From the NCBI GenBank assembly GCA_029008095.1, contig JAQXJB010000001.1, positions 1 to 64,000 on the forward strand: a DNA stretch of 64,000 bases, written 5' to 3'. The position numbers and the translations under genes were made by a program. Below, in pieces: positions 32,760 to 40,963 of the stretch. Position 1 is the stretch's first letter. Every line of letters starts with the position of its first letter. The stretch comes from Clostridiales bacterium (GTDB lineage: Bacteria; Bacillota; Clostridia; Oscillospirales; Oscillospiraceae). Below the pieces are notes generated by a model. It was not told where the DNA came from. It searched no databases and was given only the letters and a program-made list of their open reading frames with translations.

Positions 32760-33127
32760 TTTTCGGTTCCTCCGTTCTCTATCATCTCTATAAGCTCGGC
32801 CCTGCTTATGCCAAGGCTCTTAGCCTCCGCCAGCAGGGCGGATATCTTCTTCTCCTTGAAATCCTGCTTTCTTCTCCGCCGAATACGCTCCGCGGCTCCG
32901 GTCTCCACAAACATGCCTATGCCGCGCTTTTTATAGAGGATTCCCTCGTCCACCAGCATATTCACTCCCTTGGCCGCCGTAGCTGGGTTAATGGTATACA
33001 TCCGCGCCAGCTCATTGGTGCTGGGCACGCGCTCGCCTTCCAGCAGAATGCCGCGAAGAATATCGGTCTCTATCATCTCGCAGATTTGAAGATATATGGA
33101 TTTCTCATCCGTAAGCAGTTCCTGCAT
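32756..33127 (-). CDS. GntR family regulator (YtrA subfamily)
   Basis: 123 aa: winged helix (about 10-75, YLQICEMIETDILRGILLEGERVPSTNELA) and a short helical C terminus instead of a ligand domain, the YtrA type. It is first in the operon with the ABC genes and most likely represses it. A perfect inverted repeat overlaps its promoter (33159-33182). Confidence 0.9.
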   Translation of the reverse strand: MQELLTDEKSIYLQICEMIETDILRGILLEGERVPSTNELARMYTINPATAAKGVNMLVDEGILYKKRGIGMFVETGAAERIRRRRKQDFKEKKISALLAEAKSLGISRAELIEMIENGGTEK

Positions 33128-33158
33128 CCGTCCGGCACCTCCCTGTTATGCCCTAATT

Positions 33159-33208
33159 GGTTAATTACTTGTGTAATTAACCATACATCTACTTTACCTA
33201 TTTGTCAA
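33159..33208 (-). promoter_or_regulatory. promoter with GntR-type operator
   Basis: Minus strand TTGACA (33203-33208), 17-nt spacer, TATGGT (33180-33185). The inverted repeat GGTTAATTAC-N4-GTAATTAACC (33159-33182) begins in the -10 and covers the start site, so regulator binding would block transcription. Confidence 0.82.
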
Positions 33209-33256
33209 TATATTTCCGCAAATAATGTCAAAAAATGTTTCGAGTGGCAGAAAGCC

Positions 33257-33288
33257 AAAAACCGCCCGGGAGAGTTCTCCCGGGCGGT
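33257..33288 (-). terminator. intrinsic terminator
   Basis: 13-bp stem ACCGCCCGGGAGA/TCTCCCGGGCGGT, minus strand followed by TTTTGGCTTTC; ends the gene at 33308-33529. Confidence 0.88.
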
Positions 33289-33307
33289 CGGCATACTTCA
33301 TATTCAC

Positions 33308-33529
33308 TTATTCCGCAAAAAAGCGGCAGTCCTCCAAAGCGTCGATAACATCGTCTTCAATATCCTCGTCCATCTCAAGCTGCAGTATCTTCCGTTCCAG
33401 ATCGCTCTCGATAATTTCTACATCCATGTCCTCAAGAGCGTCATATACCCGCTGAGAGCATTCCTTACAATGAATCTTGCTCTGGCAGGTCTGGCAGTCA
33501 AAATAGGAAAGCTTATACTCGAAAAGCAT
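33308..33529 (-). CDS. small cysteine-containing protein, HMA-like
   Basis: 73 aa. Starts MLFEYKLSYFDCQTCQSKIHCKECSQRVYD; the C-x2-C...C-x2-C arrangement and the beta-alpha-beta pattern resemble a heavy-metal-associated domain, but the canonical GMTCxxC is not present. A 10-residue acidic run follows. AAGGGG precedes the ATG at 33529. Metal handling is only a guess. Confidence 0.6.
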   Translation of the reverse strand: MLFEYKLSYFDCQTCQSKIHCKECSQRVYDALEDMDVEIIESDLERKILQLEMDEDIEDDVIDALEDCRFFAE

Positions 33530-33657
33530 TTTCTTCACCCCTTAGCACAAGCAGTATAGCAGAACTGTATAGATAATTCTATCTCTATTTTCTACAAAAC
33601 TGCGACACTTTCTCCTTTGACAAAAGCACTATTTGCTGATAAAATTTATTTACACTT

Positions 33658-33686
33658 AAGGCAACGGGTTAAACTCCCGCTGCCTT
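33658..33686 (+). repeat. AAGGCA-ended palindrome before a small ORF
   Basis: AAGGCAACGGG / CCCGCTGCCTT (11-bp arms, one mismatch, 7-nt loop) in the leader of the gene at 33704. The left arm is identical to the first 11 nt of the inverted repeat at 44526. Confidence 0.5.
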
Positions 33687-33703
33687 ACATTCAGGAGGTC
33701 AGC

Positions 33704-33925
33704 ATGAAAGAATACGAGCTCATTATTGAATCCTATAACCCCTGCGGAGGCCGTGAGCATGGCAAGAAGGAGCTTCTTGAGATAGAGACCAATAACCCCG
33801 TGGCATATGTCAAAAATCACGCGCAGGTGCCGGAAGTAGAGGTCGTAAGCGAGAACGACGGTGAAATTCTCATTGAGGTCAACCAGTATGGTTATGTGAA
33901 GAGATACACCTTCACCGAGATTTGA
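33704..33925 (+). CDS. small conserved-looking hypothetical protein
   Basis: 73 aa (MKEYELIIESYNPCGGREHG...), strongly predicted beta-rich and acidic, no membrane segment. The ATG has a strong TCAGGAGGT site 5-7 nt upstream. No family recognised. Followed by a bidirectional terminator. Confidence 0.65.
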   Translation: MKEYELIIESYNPCGGREHGKKELLEIETNNPVAYVKNHAQVPEVEVVSENDGEILIEVNQYGYVKRYTFTEI

Positions 33926-33931
33926 TAAAGC

Positions 33932-33967
33932 AAAAGCGAGGAAGTGTCTGCTTCCCCGCTTTTTTAT
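33932..33967. terminator. bidirectional intrinsic terminator
   Basis: AAAAGCGAGGAAG / CTTCCCCGCTTTT with one mismatch, TTTTT run after it, between convergent genes ending at 33925 and 33967. Confidence 0.85.
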
Positions 33968-34833
33968 TATTCCTCCCTCGGGGCGTACTGCTTGCCGAAA
34001 TGAGTGGCTGCAAGGCCGCCCTTACCAGTCTCGCGAAGCGAGGGCGGCAGGGATTCACCCACCTCGCGCATGGCGTCCAGCACCTGATCCGGCGGTACGC
34101 GGCTCTCTATCCCGGCCATTGCCATCTGAGCGGTGGAAACGGCATCCATTGCGCCGATTACGTTTCGCTTCACGCAGGGCACCTCCACAAGACCGCCCAC
34201 CGGGTCGCAGACAAGACCCAGCAGATTTTTCATGGACATAGCGCAAGCGTGAGCCATCTGTCCGGGAGAGCCGCCCATGAGCTGAACCAGCGCGGGAGCC
34301 GCCATAGCGGCGGCAGCGCCTATCTCGGCCTGACAGCCGCCCTCCGCGCCGGATATGGAAGCCCGGTTAGCTATTATCATGCCAAAGCCGGCGGCAACGT
34401 ACAGGGCGCGGATAAGCTCCTTCTCGTCAGCTCCGAAATGGCGATGGTAGGCCAGCAGGACAGCCGGCAGAACGCCGCAGGCGCCCGCCGTGGGCGCGGC
34501 GACGATCCGCTTCATGCAGGCGTTGCATTCGCCCATGCGCAGAGCGCTCGCCATTACATCCGTAAGGAAATCGCCGCAGAGCGTTTCACCTTTGGCATAT
34601 TCCATCATCTTGCCGCCGTCGCCGCCCACCAGACCGCTGGCTGAGCGTTCCTCCGCCCGGTAGCTTGCATCGGCGGCTATCATCGCGTCCAGCATGCGGT
34701 CCATTTTGGAAAGGGATATCTCCTCGCTTATGCCCTGCTGCTCGCAGTCCGAGAGCATTATATTTTCCCATATCTGAAGTCCGCTCCGGCGGGTATCCTC
34801 AAGCATCTGTTCTATCGAAGAAAAATCGATCAT
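33967..34833 (-). CDS. sdaAA: L-serine dehydratase, iron-sulfur dependent, alpha subunit
   Basis: 288 aa with the cluster cysteines in TAGACGVLPA, GCQAEIGAAAAMA and PCVKRNVIGA contexts typical of the alpha chain. With SdaAB it deaminates serine to pyruvate and ammonia using an oxygen-sensitive 4Fe-4S cluster, fitting an anaerobe. Start overlaps the beta-subunit stop by 4 nt. Confidence 0.93.
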   Translation of the reverse strand: MIDFSSIEQMLEDTRRSGLQIWENIMLSDCEQQGISEEISLSKMDRMLDAMIAADASYRAEERSASGLVGGDGGKMMEYAKGETLCGDFLTDVMASALRMGECNACMKRIVAAPTAGACGVLPAVLLAYHRHFGADEKELIRALYVAAGFGMIIANRASISGAEGGCQAEIGAAAAMAAPALVQLMGGSPGQMAHACAMSMKNLLGLVCDPVGGLVEVPCVKRNVIGAMDAVSTAQMAMAGIESRVPPDQVLDAMREVGESLPPSLRETGKGGLAATHFGKQYAPREE

Positions 34834-35498
34834 TTCGCTTCCTCCAAGCTATATCTGGTAACCTGAAGTATTCCTGGCAGGGCGCGTATCTCTTCAACGG
34901 TGCTCCAGGGTATCTCCTCGTCACATTCTATGACCATAACAGCGCTGCCGCCCCGTCCGCCCCGGCTGAGCTGCAGGGAGGCCACATTTATCTGGCCGTT
35001 GGCCAGCGCCCCGGTTACGCGGCTGACACAGCCCGGCTGGTCATTATTGCGCACCAGCAGCGTGGGCAGCTCGCCGCTGAAGGCTGTACGCAGACCGTCC
35101 ACCTGAAATACCTCTATTCGCCCTCCGCCGGGGGAGGACGCGCCAATCTCCATTTTTCGCCCGTCAGCGGTCTCCATGCGGATAAGCACGCTGTTGGGAT
35201 GGACGTCGCGGAGATTCACGTTTGCAAAAGAAAAGCGCATGCCCGCCCGCTCCGCCAGCTCATAGCTGTGGGGCACATCCGGGTCGTCGGGGGCAAGACC
35301 CAGCAATCCGGCGATAAGCGCCTGATAGGTGCCGTGACCCGCTCCGGTGGAGGCAAAGGAGCCGTGGAGCAGCAGTTCCGCCCTGTCCGGCTGACAGCCC
35401 AGCAGCGCACGGGCCATGCCGCCGATACGCACCGCTCCCGCCGTATGCGAGCTGGACGGGCCGACCATTATGGGGCCGAGTATGTCAAATAAGTTCAT
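34830..35498 (-). CDS. sdaAB: L-serine dehydratase, beta subunit
   Basis: 222 aa. N-terminal domain with GPSSSHTAGAVRIG and a C-terminal ACT domain (about 148-218, NDQPGCVSRVTGALA). The beta subunit carries part of the active site and regulatory domain. First gene of the pair, preceded by AAGGAGG. Confidence 0.92.
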   Translation of the reverse strand: MNLFDILGPIMVGPSSSHTAGAVRIGGMARALLGCQPDRAELLLHGSFASTGAGHGTYQALIAGLLGLAPDDPDVPHSYELAERAGMRFSFANVNLRDVHPNSVLIRMETADGRKMEIGASSPGGGRIEVFQVDGLRTAFSGELPTLLVRNNDQPGCVSRVTGALANGQINVASLQLSRGGRGGSAVMVIECDEEIPWSTVEEIRALPGILQVTRYSLEEAK

Positions 35499-35518
35499 TG
35501 TATTCCTCCTTGGGAGAG

Positions 35519-36013
35519 TTACCCGATCAGGGTATTAACTTCTCTGCCGCTGTATATCAAAACCGTCTTATCCTTATATTTCTCCAGTATTTTTCTTATA
35601 TCTGCCATGTTTACATTCTGGAACGTATCCGTCCATTCGAGCAGCTCCCGCAATGATTTGAGCGTTTCTTTTTTCCCTTTTTCAAGGCCAAGCTTTCGCT
35701 TGACAAACCGTCTGATTATTCTGTACTTATATACTCTTTTCGGCGTATCCAGCAGATATATTATATCCGCATCCTCAAAGCACTGCATGCACCACGCATA
35801 ATATACGCCTTCTATTATCCAATCATCATGATCGAGTATCTCAGCAAGCAGCTCCGCCCGCTTTTCCAAGGGCATTCTCACACCGTATGTATCAGCTTCA
35901 TTATCCCACTGCAGCTCATCCAAATCATAGTGCCGGATATTATACTTTCGGGCCAAGCCCGCCGCCAAATATGATTTTCCCGCTCCGCTGCAACCGATAA
36001 TATGTATCTTCAC
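35519..36013 (-). CDS. P-loop nucleotide kinase-like protein (adenylate kinase-related)
   Basis: 164 aa with Walker A GCSGAGKS (7-14) and the DYDLDELQW-type region HYDLDELQWDN after it, a layout seen in DNA-topology-modulation FlaR/adenylate-kinase-like proteins. A DIIYLLDTP strand and basic RIIRRFVKRKLG lid follow. Substrate unknown. Ends 20 nt from the sdaAB start. Confidence 0.78.
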   Translation of the reverse strand: MKIHIIGCSGAGKSYLAAGLARKYNIRHYDLDELQWDNEADTYGVRMPLEKRAELLAEILDHDDWIIEGVYYAWCMQCFEDADIIYLLDTPKRVYKYRIIRRFVKRKLGLEKGKKETLKSLRELLEWTDTFQNVNMADIRKILEKYKDKTVLIYSGREVNTLIG

Positions 36014-36212
36014 CGGTATACCCCTCTTTTGCCTTTTCTGTTATTATACTCTATTATCGCCATTAAAAAAAGCTATTTTTATAAAGCTTCGGGACATCAC
36101 ATTATATTAGAACGCCTGCTTTCAAAAAACAAAGTCAGACGTTTCTTTGTATTTACCAAAGGGAAATAGCCACGTCATAGCGAATGCGCATTACCAGGCG
36201 CGCACAAAAAAG

Positions 36213-36245
36213 AAAACCCTGAAATCGGATAGATTCCAGGGTTTT
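36213..36245 (-). terminator. terminator of rplM-rpsI
   Basis: AAAACCCTG/CAGGGTTTT; minus transcript continues TTTTCTTTTTTG. The stretch 36014-36210 holds no gene that I can support. Confidence 0.88.
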
Positions 36246-36272
36246 GACTCTTTTCGCTTGAAAAAGTTCCAA

Positions 36273-36677
36273 TCAGCGCTTGGAGAACTGGGGAGCACGA
36301 CGGGCGGCCTTCAGACCGTACTTCTTACGCTCCTTCATTCGAGGATCGCGGGTGAGGAAGCCGGCTGCCTTGAGGGCGGGACGGTAGCTCTCGTCAACAG
36401 CGAGAAGGGCGCGGGCGATGCCATGACGGATGGCGCCGGCCTGGCCGGTAACGCCGCCGCCGGTAACGGTGGCAACGATGTCAACCTTACCAAGGGTATC
36501 GGTGGTGACCAGGGGCTGACGAACGATGAGCTTCAGGGTCTCGAGACCGAAGTAATCGTCGATATCACGGCCATTGATGGTGATAGCGCCGGTTCCGTTG
36601 GGGAACAGGTGAACTCTGGCAACAGAAGACTTTCTTCTGCCGGTGCCGTACATATAAGGCTTCTTGCTTGTATACAT
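36273..36677 (-). CDS. rpsI: 30S ribosomal protein S9
   Basis: 134 aa ending in the hallmark RRAPQFSKR basic tail that reaches the ribosomal P site; [14 protein letters not shown] near the N terminus is diagnostic. Cotranscribed with rplM 16 nt upstream. Confidence 0.97.
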   Translation of the reverse strand: MYTSKKPYMYGTGRRKSSVARVHLFPNGTGAITINGRDIDDYFGLETLKLIVRQPLVTTDTLGKVDIVATVTGGGVTGQAGAIRHGIARALLAVDESYRPALKAAGFLTRDPRMKERKKYGLKAARRAPQFSKR

Positions 36678-36693
36678 TATTCAGTACCTCCCC

Positions 36694-37119
36694 TTATTCC
36701 CAGATCTCGGGCTTCTGAGCGGCATGCTTGTGCTCAGCACCCTTATAGACCTTCAGTCTGTCGAGCTGCTTGCGGCCGGTGGGGTTCTTAGCGAGCATAC
36801 CCTTAACGGCGATGGTCATAGCCAGCTCGGGCTTGGTAGCCATGAGGGTCTTGTACTGAGTCTCATGCAGATGACCTACATAGCCGGAGTGAGTGCGATA
36901 GTACTTCTGGGTGAGCTTATTGCCGGTGAGAACAGCCTTATCAGCATTGACAACGATAACGAAATCGCCGCAGTCAACGTGGGGGGTGTAATCAGGCTTA
37001 TGCTTGCCGCGCAGCAGGGTGGCGGCGGTAGCGGCGGTGCGGCCGAGGGGCTTTCCCGCAGCATCAAGAATATACCATTTTCTAACAACGGTATTCTTGT
37101 TAGCCATGAAAGTAGACAT
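36694..37119 (-). CDS. rplM: 50S ribosomal protein L13
   Basis: 141 aa, [39 protein letters not shown] and [14 protein letters not shown] motifs of L13. Start at 37119 with GGAGG 10 nt upstream. Promoter 37210-37238 and an approximately 85-nt leader precede it; L13 is an autoregulator in several bacteria. Confidence 0.97.
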   Translation of the reverse strand: MSTFMANKNTVVRKWYILDAAGKPLGRTAATAATLLRGKHKPDYTPHVDCGDFVIVVNADKAVLTGNKLTQKYYRTHSGYVGHLHETQYKTLMATKPELAMTIAVKGMLAKNPTGRKQLDRLKVYKGAEHKHAAQKPEIWE

Positions 37120-37209
37120 GGAACATTAACCTCCAATAATATCTTTTGCGATTGACTTTATAGTCAATGCATTTTAAAATACTGTATAAGACCCTTTGAG
37201 GGCTTCTAA
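37120..37209 (-). other. structured leader of rplM
   Basis: Minus strand contains GTATAA/TTATAC enclosing CCCT/AGGG, then ATTGACT/AGTCAAT as a second hairpin before GGAGG. Position and size fit an L13 autoregulatory leader, but I could not match a consensus. Confidence 0.5.
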
Positions 37210-37238
37210 GTTATACCACAACGGGAAGAGCGTGTCAA
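37210..37238 (-). promoter_or_regulatory. rplM-rpsI promoter
   Basis: Minus strand TTGACA, 17-nt spacer, TATAAC. Confidence 0.82.
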
Positions 37239-37337
37239 CACCTTTTTCGCTTTATTCTTATAAAGCTCTGTTTTTCTCAATTTTGCTTTTGTTTTCTCTC
37301 GTTTTCTCAATTTCATTTTTTAATTTTGGTGACTTTT

Positions 37338-38069
37338 ATGGAACATCTTACGAGTCTTGTACGCCGCTGCGTGGAGGATTACGACATGATACAGGACGGC
37401 GAGCGCATCGCCGTGGGCATATCCGGCGGCAAGGATTCTCTCTCTCTGCTCTGCTCTCTGGCCTCCCTGCGCCGCTATTATCCCAAGCGCTTTTCTCTCG
37501 CGGCCATCACCATCGGCATCGGCTTTGACGACATGGATTTCTCCGGCGTGCGCGAGCTTTGCCGCAGGCTCGACGTGGAATATATATATGTGCCCTCTGA
37601 CATCCGCCATGTGGTCTTTGACGTAAAGCAGGAGAAGAATCCCTGTTCCCTCTGCGTGAAAATGCGCAAGGGCCTGCTCAACGACACGCTTATGGCAAAC
37701 GGCATAAGCAAGGTTGCCTTCGGCCACCATATGGACGACGCCGTGGAGACATATCTGATGTCACTTATTTATGAGGGGCGCATAAGCTGCTTCCGTCCGG
37801 TCACCTTCATGGACCGCAGCGGCGTTACTCAGATACGCCCCATGCTCTACGCCGACGAGGCCATGACAACGTCGCTGGCCCGCCGCTATGCACTGCCGGT
37901 GGTGAAGAACACCTGCCCAATGGACGGCGTGAGCAAGCGGCAGGACGTGAAGGAGCTTATAGAAAAGCTCAGCCTTGAGCAGAAAGATTTCAAGCAGAAG
38001 GTCTTTCGGGCGATACAGCGCTTCCCTATGCCCGGCTGGGAGGTCATCGGAAACGGAGGCAGGAAATGA
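37338..38069 (+). CDS. TtcA/TilS-family tRNA-modifying PP-loop ATPase
   Basis: 243 aa. PP-loop SGGKDSLSLL, the CSLCVKMRKG CxxC pair and FGHHMDDAVETYLM match the TtcA branch (tRNA 2-thiolation) of adenine-hydrolase-like enzymes. A third cysteine (NTCPMDG) follows. The ATG 37338 is placed after GGTGA; the GTG at 37326 is an alternative. Its stop overlaps the next ATG by 4 nt (ATGA). Confidence 0.85.
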   Translation: MEHLTSLVRRCVEDYDMIQDGERIAVGISGGKDSLSLLCSLASLRRYYPKRFSLAAITIGIGFDDMDFSGVRELCRRLDVEYIYVPSDIRHVVFDVKQEKNPCSLCVKMRKGLLNDTLMANGISKVAFGHHMDDAVETYLMSLIYEGRISCFRPVTFMDRSGVTQIRPMLYADEAMTTSLARRYALPVVKNTCPMDGVSKRQDVKELIEKLSLEQKDFKQKVFRAIQRFPMPGWEVIGNGGRK

Positions 38070-39418
38070 CGGAGCTTGGCAAAAATCAGATATACGAGGT
38101 CGTTATAGAGGGCTGCACCGCCGAGGGCTATGGCGTTGCCCGCATTGACGGACGAGCCGTATTTGTCGCAGGCGCGCTGCCCGGTGAGCGCTGTGTAATA
38201 AAGCTGCTCAAGGTCAGCAAAACCGCCGTTTGGGCAAAGGTCGAGGAGCTTACGGAGCCCTCCCCCCACCGCGTTGAGCCCGACTGCCCGGTGTGTTCAA
38301 AATGCGGCGGCTGCGACTTTCGCCATGTTTCCTACGAAGAGGAGCTGCGGATAAAGAAGCAGCGGGTGGACGACGCCATGCGCCGCATCGGCGGTCTTGA
38401 CATAACCGCGGAAGAAATACTTCCCTCCCCGCTTACGGAACGCTACCGCAACAAGGCCATACTCAACGTTGGGCAGGCGGACGGTAAGGCAGTCACCGGC
38501 TTCTACCGCCCCCGCAGCCATGACATAGTACCCATAGATAGCTGCCTGCTCCAGAGCGAAATGACCGACGCTGCGTCTGCCGTTCTGTGCCGCTGGATGG
38601 ACGAGTTCTCCGTCCCGGCATATGATGAGTTGACAGCCAGAGGCGTAGTACGCCGTCTTTTCGTCCGTGACGTTAAGCACGGAAGCTGCGTGTGCATCGT
38701 AGCGGCGGCGGACAAGCTCCCCCATGTCAGCGAGCTGATAGACATGCTGAGGGAAGCCTGTCCCGGGCTGGTATCCGTGGTTCTGAACGTGAACCATTCC
38801 AAAGGCAACGGCATACTCTCCGATCAATTCGTCACCCTCTGGGGCGATGAGAGTATCGACGCGGAGCTTTGTTCCCTGCGCTTCAAGCTCTCTCCCCGCT
38901 CTTTCTTCCAGATAAACACCCCTCAGGCGGAGCGGCTTTACGCCAAAGCCATAGAGTACGCCGGGCTTACAGGCACGGAGCATGTACTTGACCTTTACTG
39001 CGGCACGGGCACCATCGGCCTTTGTGCCGCGGGCAAATGCGCCCATGTGACCGGAGCGGAGATCGTGGACGCGGCCATTGAAGACGCAAAGGAAAACGCC
39101 CGCCGCAACGGGATCGAAAACGCGGATTTTATCTGCGCAGACGCTTCCGACGCCGCCCGTCATTTCGCGGAGGCCGGTCTGACGCCCGACGTGATAATCG
39201 TCGACCCGCCCCGCAAGGGTCTCGCCCCGGATGTGATCAACTCCATCGCTCAGATGACCCCCGCGCGAGTGGTTTATGTTTCCTGCGACCCGGCAACGCT
39301 CGCCCGCGATCTGAAGCTTTTCTCGGAAAAGGGCTATACCGCAGCACATCTGACCGCAGTCGACATGTTCCCGCGTACCCGGCATTGCGAGAGCGTCGCG
39401 GTGCTGTCACGGGTTTAG
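38066..39418 (+). CDS. 23S rRNA (uracil-C5) methyltransferase, RlmD/RumA family
   Basis: 450 aa: N-terminal TRAM domain (1-60), 4Fe-4S cysteines CPVCSKCGGCDF, SAM-binding region VLDLYCGTGTIGL and the catalytic cysteine in VYVSCDPATLA. It makes m5U in rRNA (position 1939 in RlmD, 747 in RlmCD; specificity not assigned). Coupled to the TtcA-like gene. The last 17 nt are repeated 920 bp downstream (40322), marking an insertion. Confidence 0.92.
   Translation: MTELGKNQIYEVVIEGCTAEGYGVARIDGRAVFVAGALPGERCVIKLLKVSKTAVWAKVEELTEPSPHRVEPDCPVCSKCGGCDFRHVSYEEELRIKKQRVDDAMRRIGGLDITAEEILPSPLTERYRNKAILNVGQADGKAVTGFYRPRSHDIVPIDSCLLQSEMTDAASAVLCRWMDEFSVPAYDELTARGVVRRLFVRDVKHGSCVCIVAAADKLPHVSELIDMLREACPGLVSVVLNVNHSKGNGILSDQFVTLWGDESIDAELCSLRFKLSPRSFFQINTPQAERLYAKAIEYAGLTGTEHVLDLYCGTGTIGLCAAGKCAHVTGAEIVDAAIEDAKENARRNGIENADFICADASDAARHFAEAGLTPDVIIVDPPRKGLAPDVINSIAQMTPARVVYVSCDPATLARDLKLFSEKGYTAAHLTAVDMFPRTRHCESVAVLSRV
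39402..39418 (+). repeat. direct repeat, left copy (att-like)
   Basis: TGCTGTCACGGGTTTAG at the 3' end of the RlmD gene; partner TGCTGTCACGGGTCTAA at 40322-40338. 13 identical bases followed by near identity. Confidence 0.7.
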
Positions 39419-39427
39419 TAGGAGAGA

Positions 39428-39649
39428 ATGCTGATGAAAAACCGTATTGCAATGGCAACTGTTTTCATTGCCCTGTTTCCGAGACTTACGATATGCGGAA
39501 AGAGCAAGGTGGAGAAGATATACAGTAATGATGCAGAACTCGAAAAAGCATTATATATTATCAAAATGCCTCAGGAAAAATTTCAGCAGATTGATCAAGC
39601 AAGCGTAGCCACCTACAGAAAAGCTGCATTTTACACATCCGCATACTGA
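39428..39649 (+). CDS. hypothetical ORF, doubtful
   Basis: 73 codons (MLMKNRIAMATVFIALFPR...), within the AT-rich segment after the RlmD repeat. GGAGAG lies very near the ATG. The first 20 residues are hydrophobic, the rest looks like a polar helix. No family recognised; possibly a remnant of an inserted element. Confidence 0.3.
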   Translation: MLMKNRIAMATVFIALFPRLTICGKSKVEKIYSNDAELEKALYIIKMPQEKFQQIDQASVATYRKAAFYTSAY

Positions 39650-39673
39650 TGTTCTTTAGAAGGTCATAGAGAA

Positions 39674-40177
39674 ATGAACGAGATTGATAACACTTTTTTC
39701 GAAGAGTATAAAAGACTTGACAATCTTTGCATGGATTTATTATCCAGCAAAAGTGGTGTCAGTGAATATATTTCACAAATGGAAACCTCCAGATTCGGCC
39801 AATATTATATTCCATCTTGGGATAATGATTATAGAACACTGAAACATTTACGCTGGGTTCGCAATCGGATTGCCCATGATACAATGGGCGGCACTATCAG
39901 TGACGAATGCGACTTAACAATGGTAAGAGATTTTTATACACGTATTTTATCTAGGGAAGATCCCTTTGCACAGTTACGGGAGGTGCAAGACCGGAAAAAG
40001 GAATTATTTTCTTCAGAAAAACGGCAGACAAGCGAAACAAGAAACAGCATCACCGATGATACATACTATTCGGTTTCTACGCAAGCCGGGAAGAAGAAAG
40101 CGCATATTGGGTTTGTTGCATGTATAGCGGTTTTCGCTTTGATAATAGTGGTTTATGTTTTTTTAAAAAGCATATGA
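39674..40177 (+). CDS. HEPN-like tail-anchored protein
   Basis: 167 aa. The helical N-terminal part carries RNRIAH (Arg63-x4-His68), the R-x4-6-H signature of HEPN RNases, preceded by LKHLRWV. A polar linker leads to a C-terminal transmembrane helix (about 145-164) followed by KSI. HEPN proteins are often RNases in toxin or defence systems, but similar short HEPN/DUF4145-type proteins can be inactive; no partner nucleotidyltransferase is adjacent. AT-rich, flanked by the duplicated RlmD end. Confidence 0.6.
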   Translation: MNEIDNTFFEEYKRLDNLCMDLLSSKSGVSEYISQMETSRFGQYYIPSWDNDYRTLKHLRWVRNRIAHDTMGGTISDECDLTMVRDFYTRILSREDPFAQLREVQDRKKELFSSEKRQTSETRNSITDDTYYSVSTQAGKKKAHIGFVACIAVFALIIVVYVFLKSI

Positions 40178-40270
40178 ACTAATTGGGGATGATACATTCC
40201 ATATCACAGCTGAGAGTAGATTTATACTTTAGTAATGTCTGTTGGCAGTCAAAGGGGAAGATTTGCTCTC

Positions 40271-40296
40271 GTGATCAAGACATTAATCTTGATCAC
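40271..40296. repeat. perfect inverted repeat in inserted segment
   Basis: GTGATCAAGA-CATTAA-TCTTGATCAC, 10-bp arms, 26 bp before the right RlmD repeat. No T-tract; may be a recombinase or terminator-like site. Confidence 0.5.
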
Positions 40297-40321
40297 TCAA
40301 CCCCATATTGAGACGTTAGTA

Positions 40322-40338
40322 TGCTGTCACGGGTCTAA
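40322..40338 (+). repeat. direct repeat, right copy (att-like)
   Basis: TGCTGTCACGGGTCTAA, copy of the RlmD 3' end at 39402-39418. The copy lies outside any gene. Confidence 0.7.
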
Positions 40339-40399
40339 TTTGAGACCCCAGGACTATTAAATTTTATATATTAGATTATATTAGAAAAAGGGATAGAAT

Positions 40400-40963
40400 A
40401 TGAAAACATTATTTATCGATGCATGTCCCAGGACACATTCCAGAACAAGGGAACTGGCGGAAGTACTTTTGCAAAAGATTCCCGGAGATATGGAACGTCT
40501 TGTGTTGGCCAATGAACACTTTCCCGATTTGGATGATAAGGGTATTATTGACAGAAACGAAGATTGCAAGACAAGGGAATTTTGCGATCCCAAATACGAA
40601 TATGCAAAAAAATTCGCAGACGCCGACAATATCATTATTGCAGCTCCTTTTTGGGATCTGTCCTTTCCTGCAATTCTGAAGAAATATATCGAAACCATCT
40701 CTGTTGTGGGTATTACCTTCCGATATTCAGAAGAAGGTATTCCCGTTGGATTATGCAAGGCGAAAAAACTGTTTTATGTCACCACAGCAGGAGGACAGAT
40801 CTTTAACGATGAATTTGGGTATGGATATATAAAAGCACTGGCAACGGGAATGTATGGAATTCCGGAATGCGTGCTGTATAAAGCAGAAAATCTGGATGTG
40901 TATGGAAATGACCCTGATCAGATAATAAAAACAGCAGCAGAAGCAATTGAATGTTCCCTATAA
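40400..40963 (+). CDS. NAD(P)H-dependent flavodoxin-fold oxidoreductase
   Basis: 187 aa, starts MKTLFIDACPRTHSRTRELA, the FMN-phosphate loop of the AzoR/NQO-like family, with APFWDLSFPAILKKYIE and TTAGGQIFNDEFGYGYI segments that surround the flavin. Predicted FMN quinone or azo reductase; physiological substrate unknown. AAAGGGAT precedes the ATG. Low GC like the adjacent segment. Confidence 0.85.
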   Translation: MKTLFIDACPRTHSRTRELAEVLLQKIPGDMERLVLANEHFPDLDDKGIIDRNEDCKTREFCDPKYEYAKKFADADNIIIAAPFWDLSFPAILKKYIETISVVGITFRYSEEGIPVGLCKAKKLFYVTTAGGQIFNDEFGYGYIKALATGMYGIPECVLYKAENLDVYGNDPDQIIKTAAEAIECSL

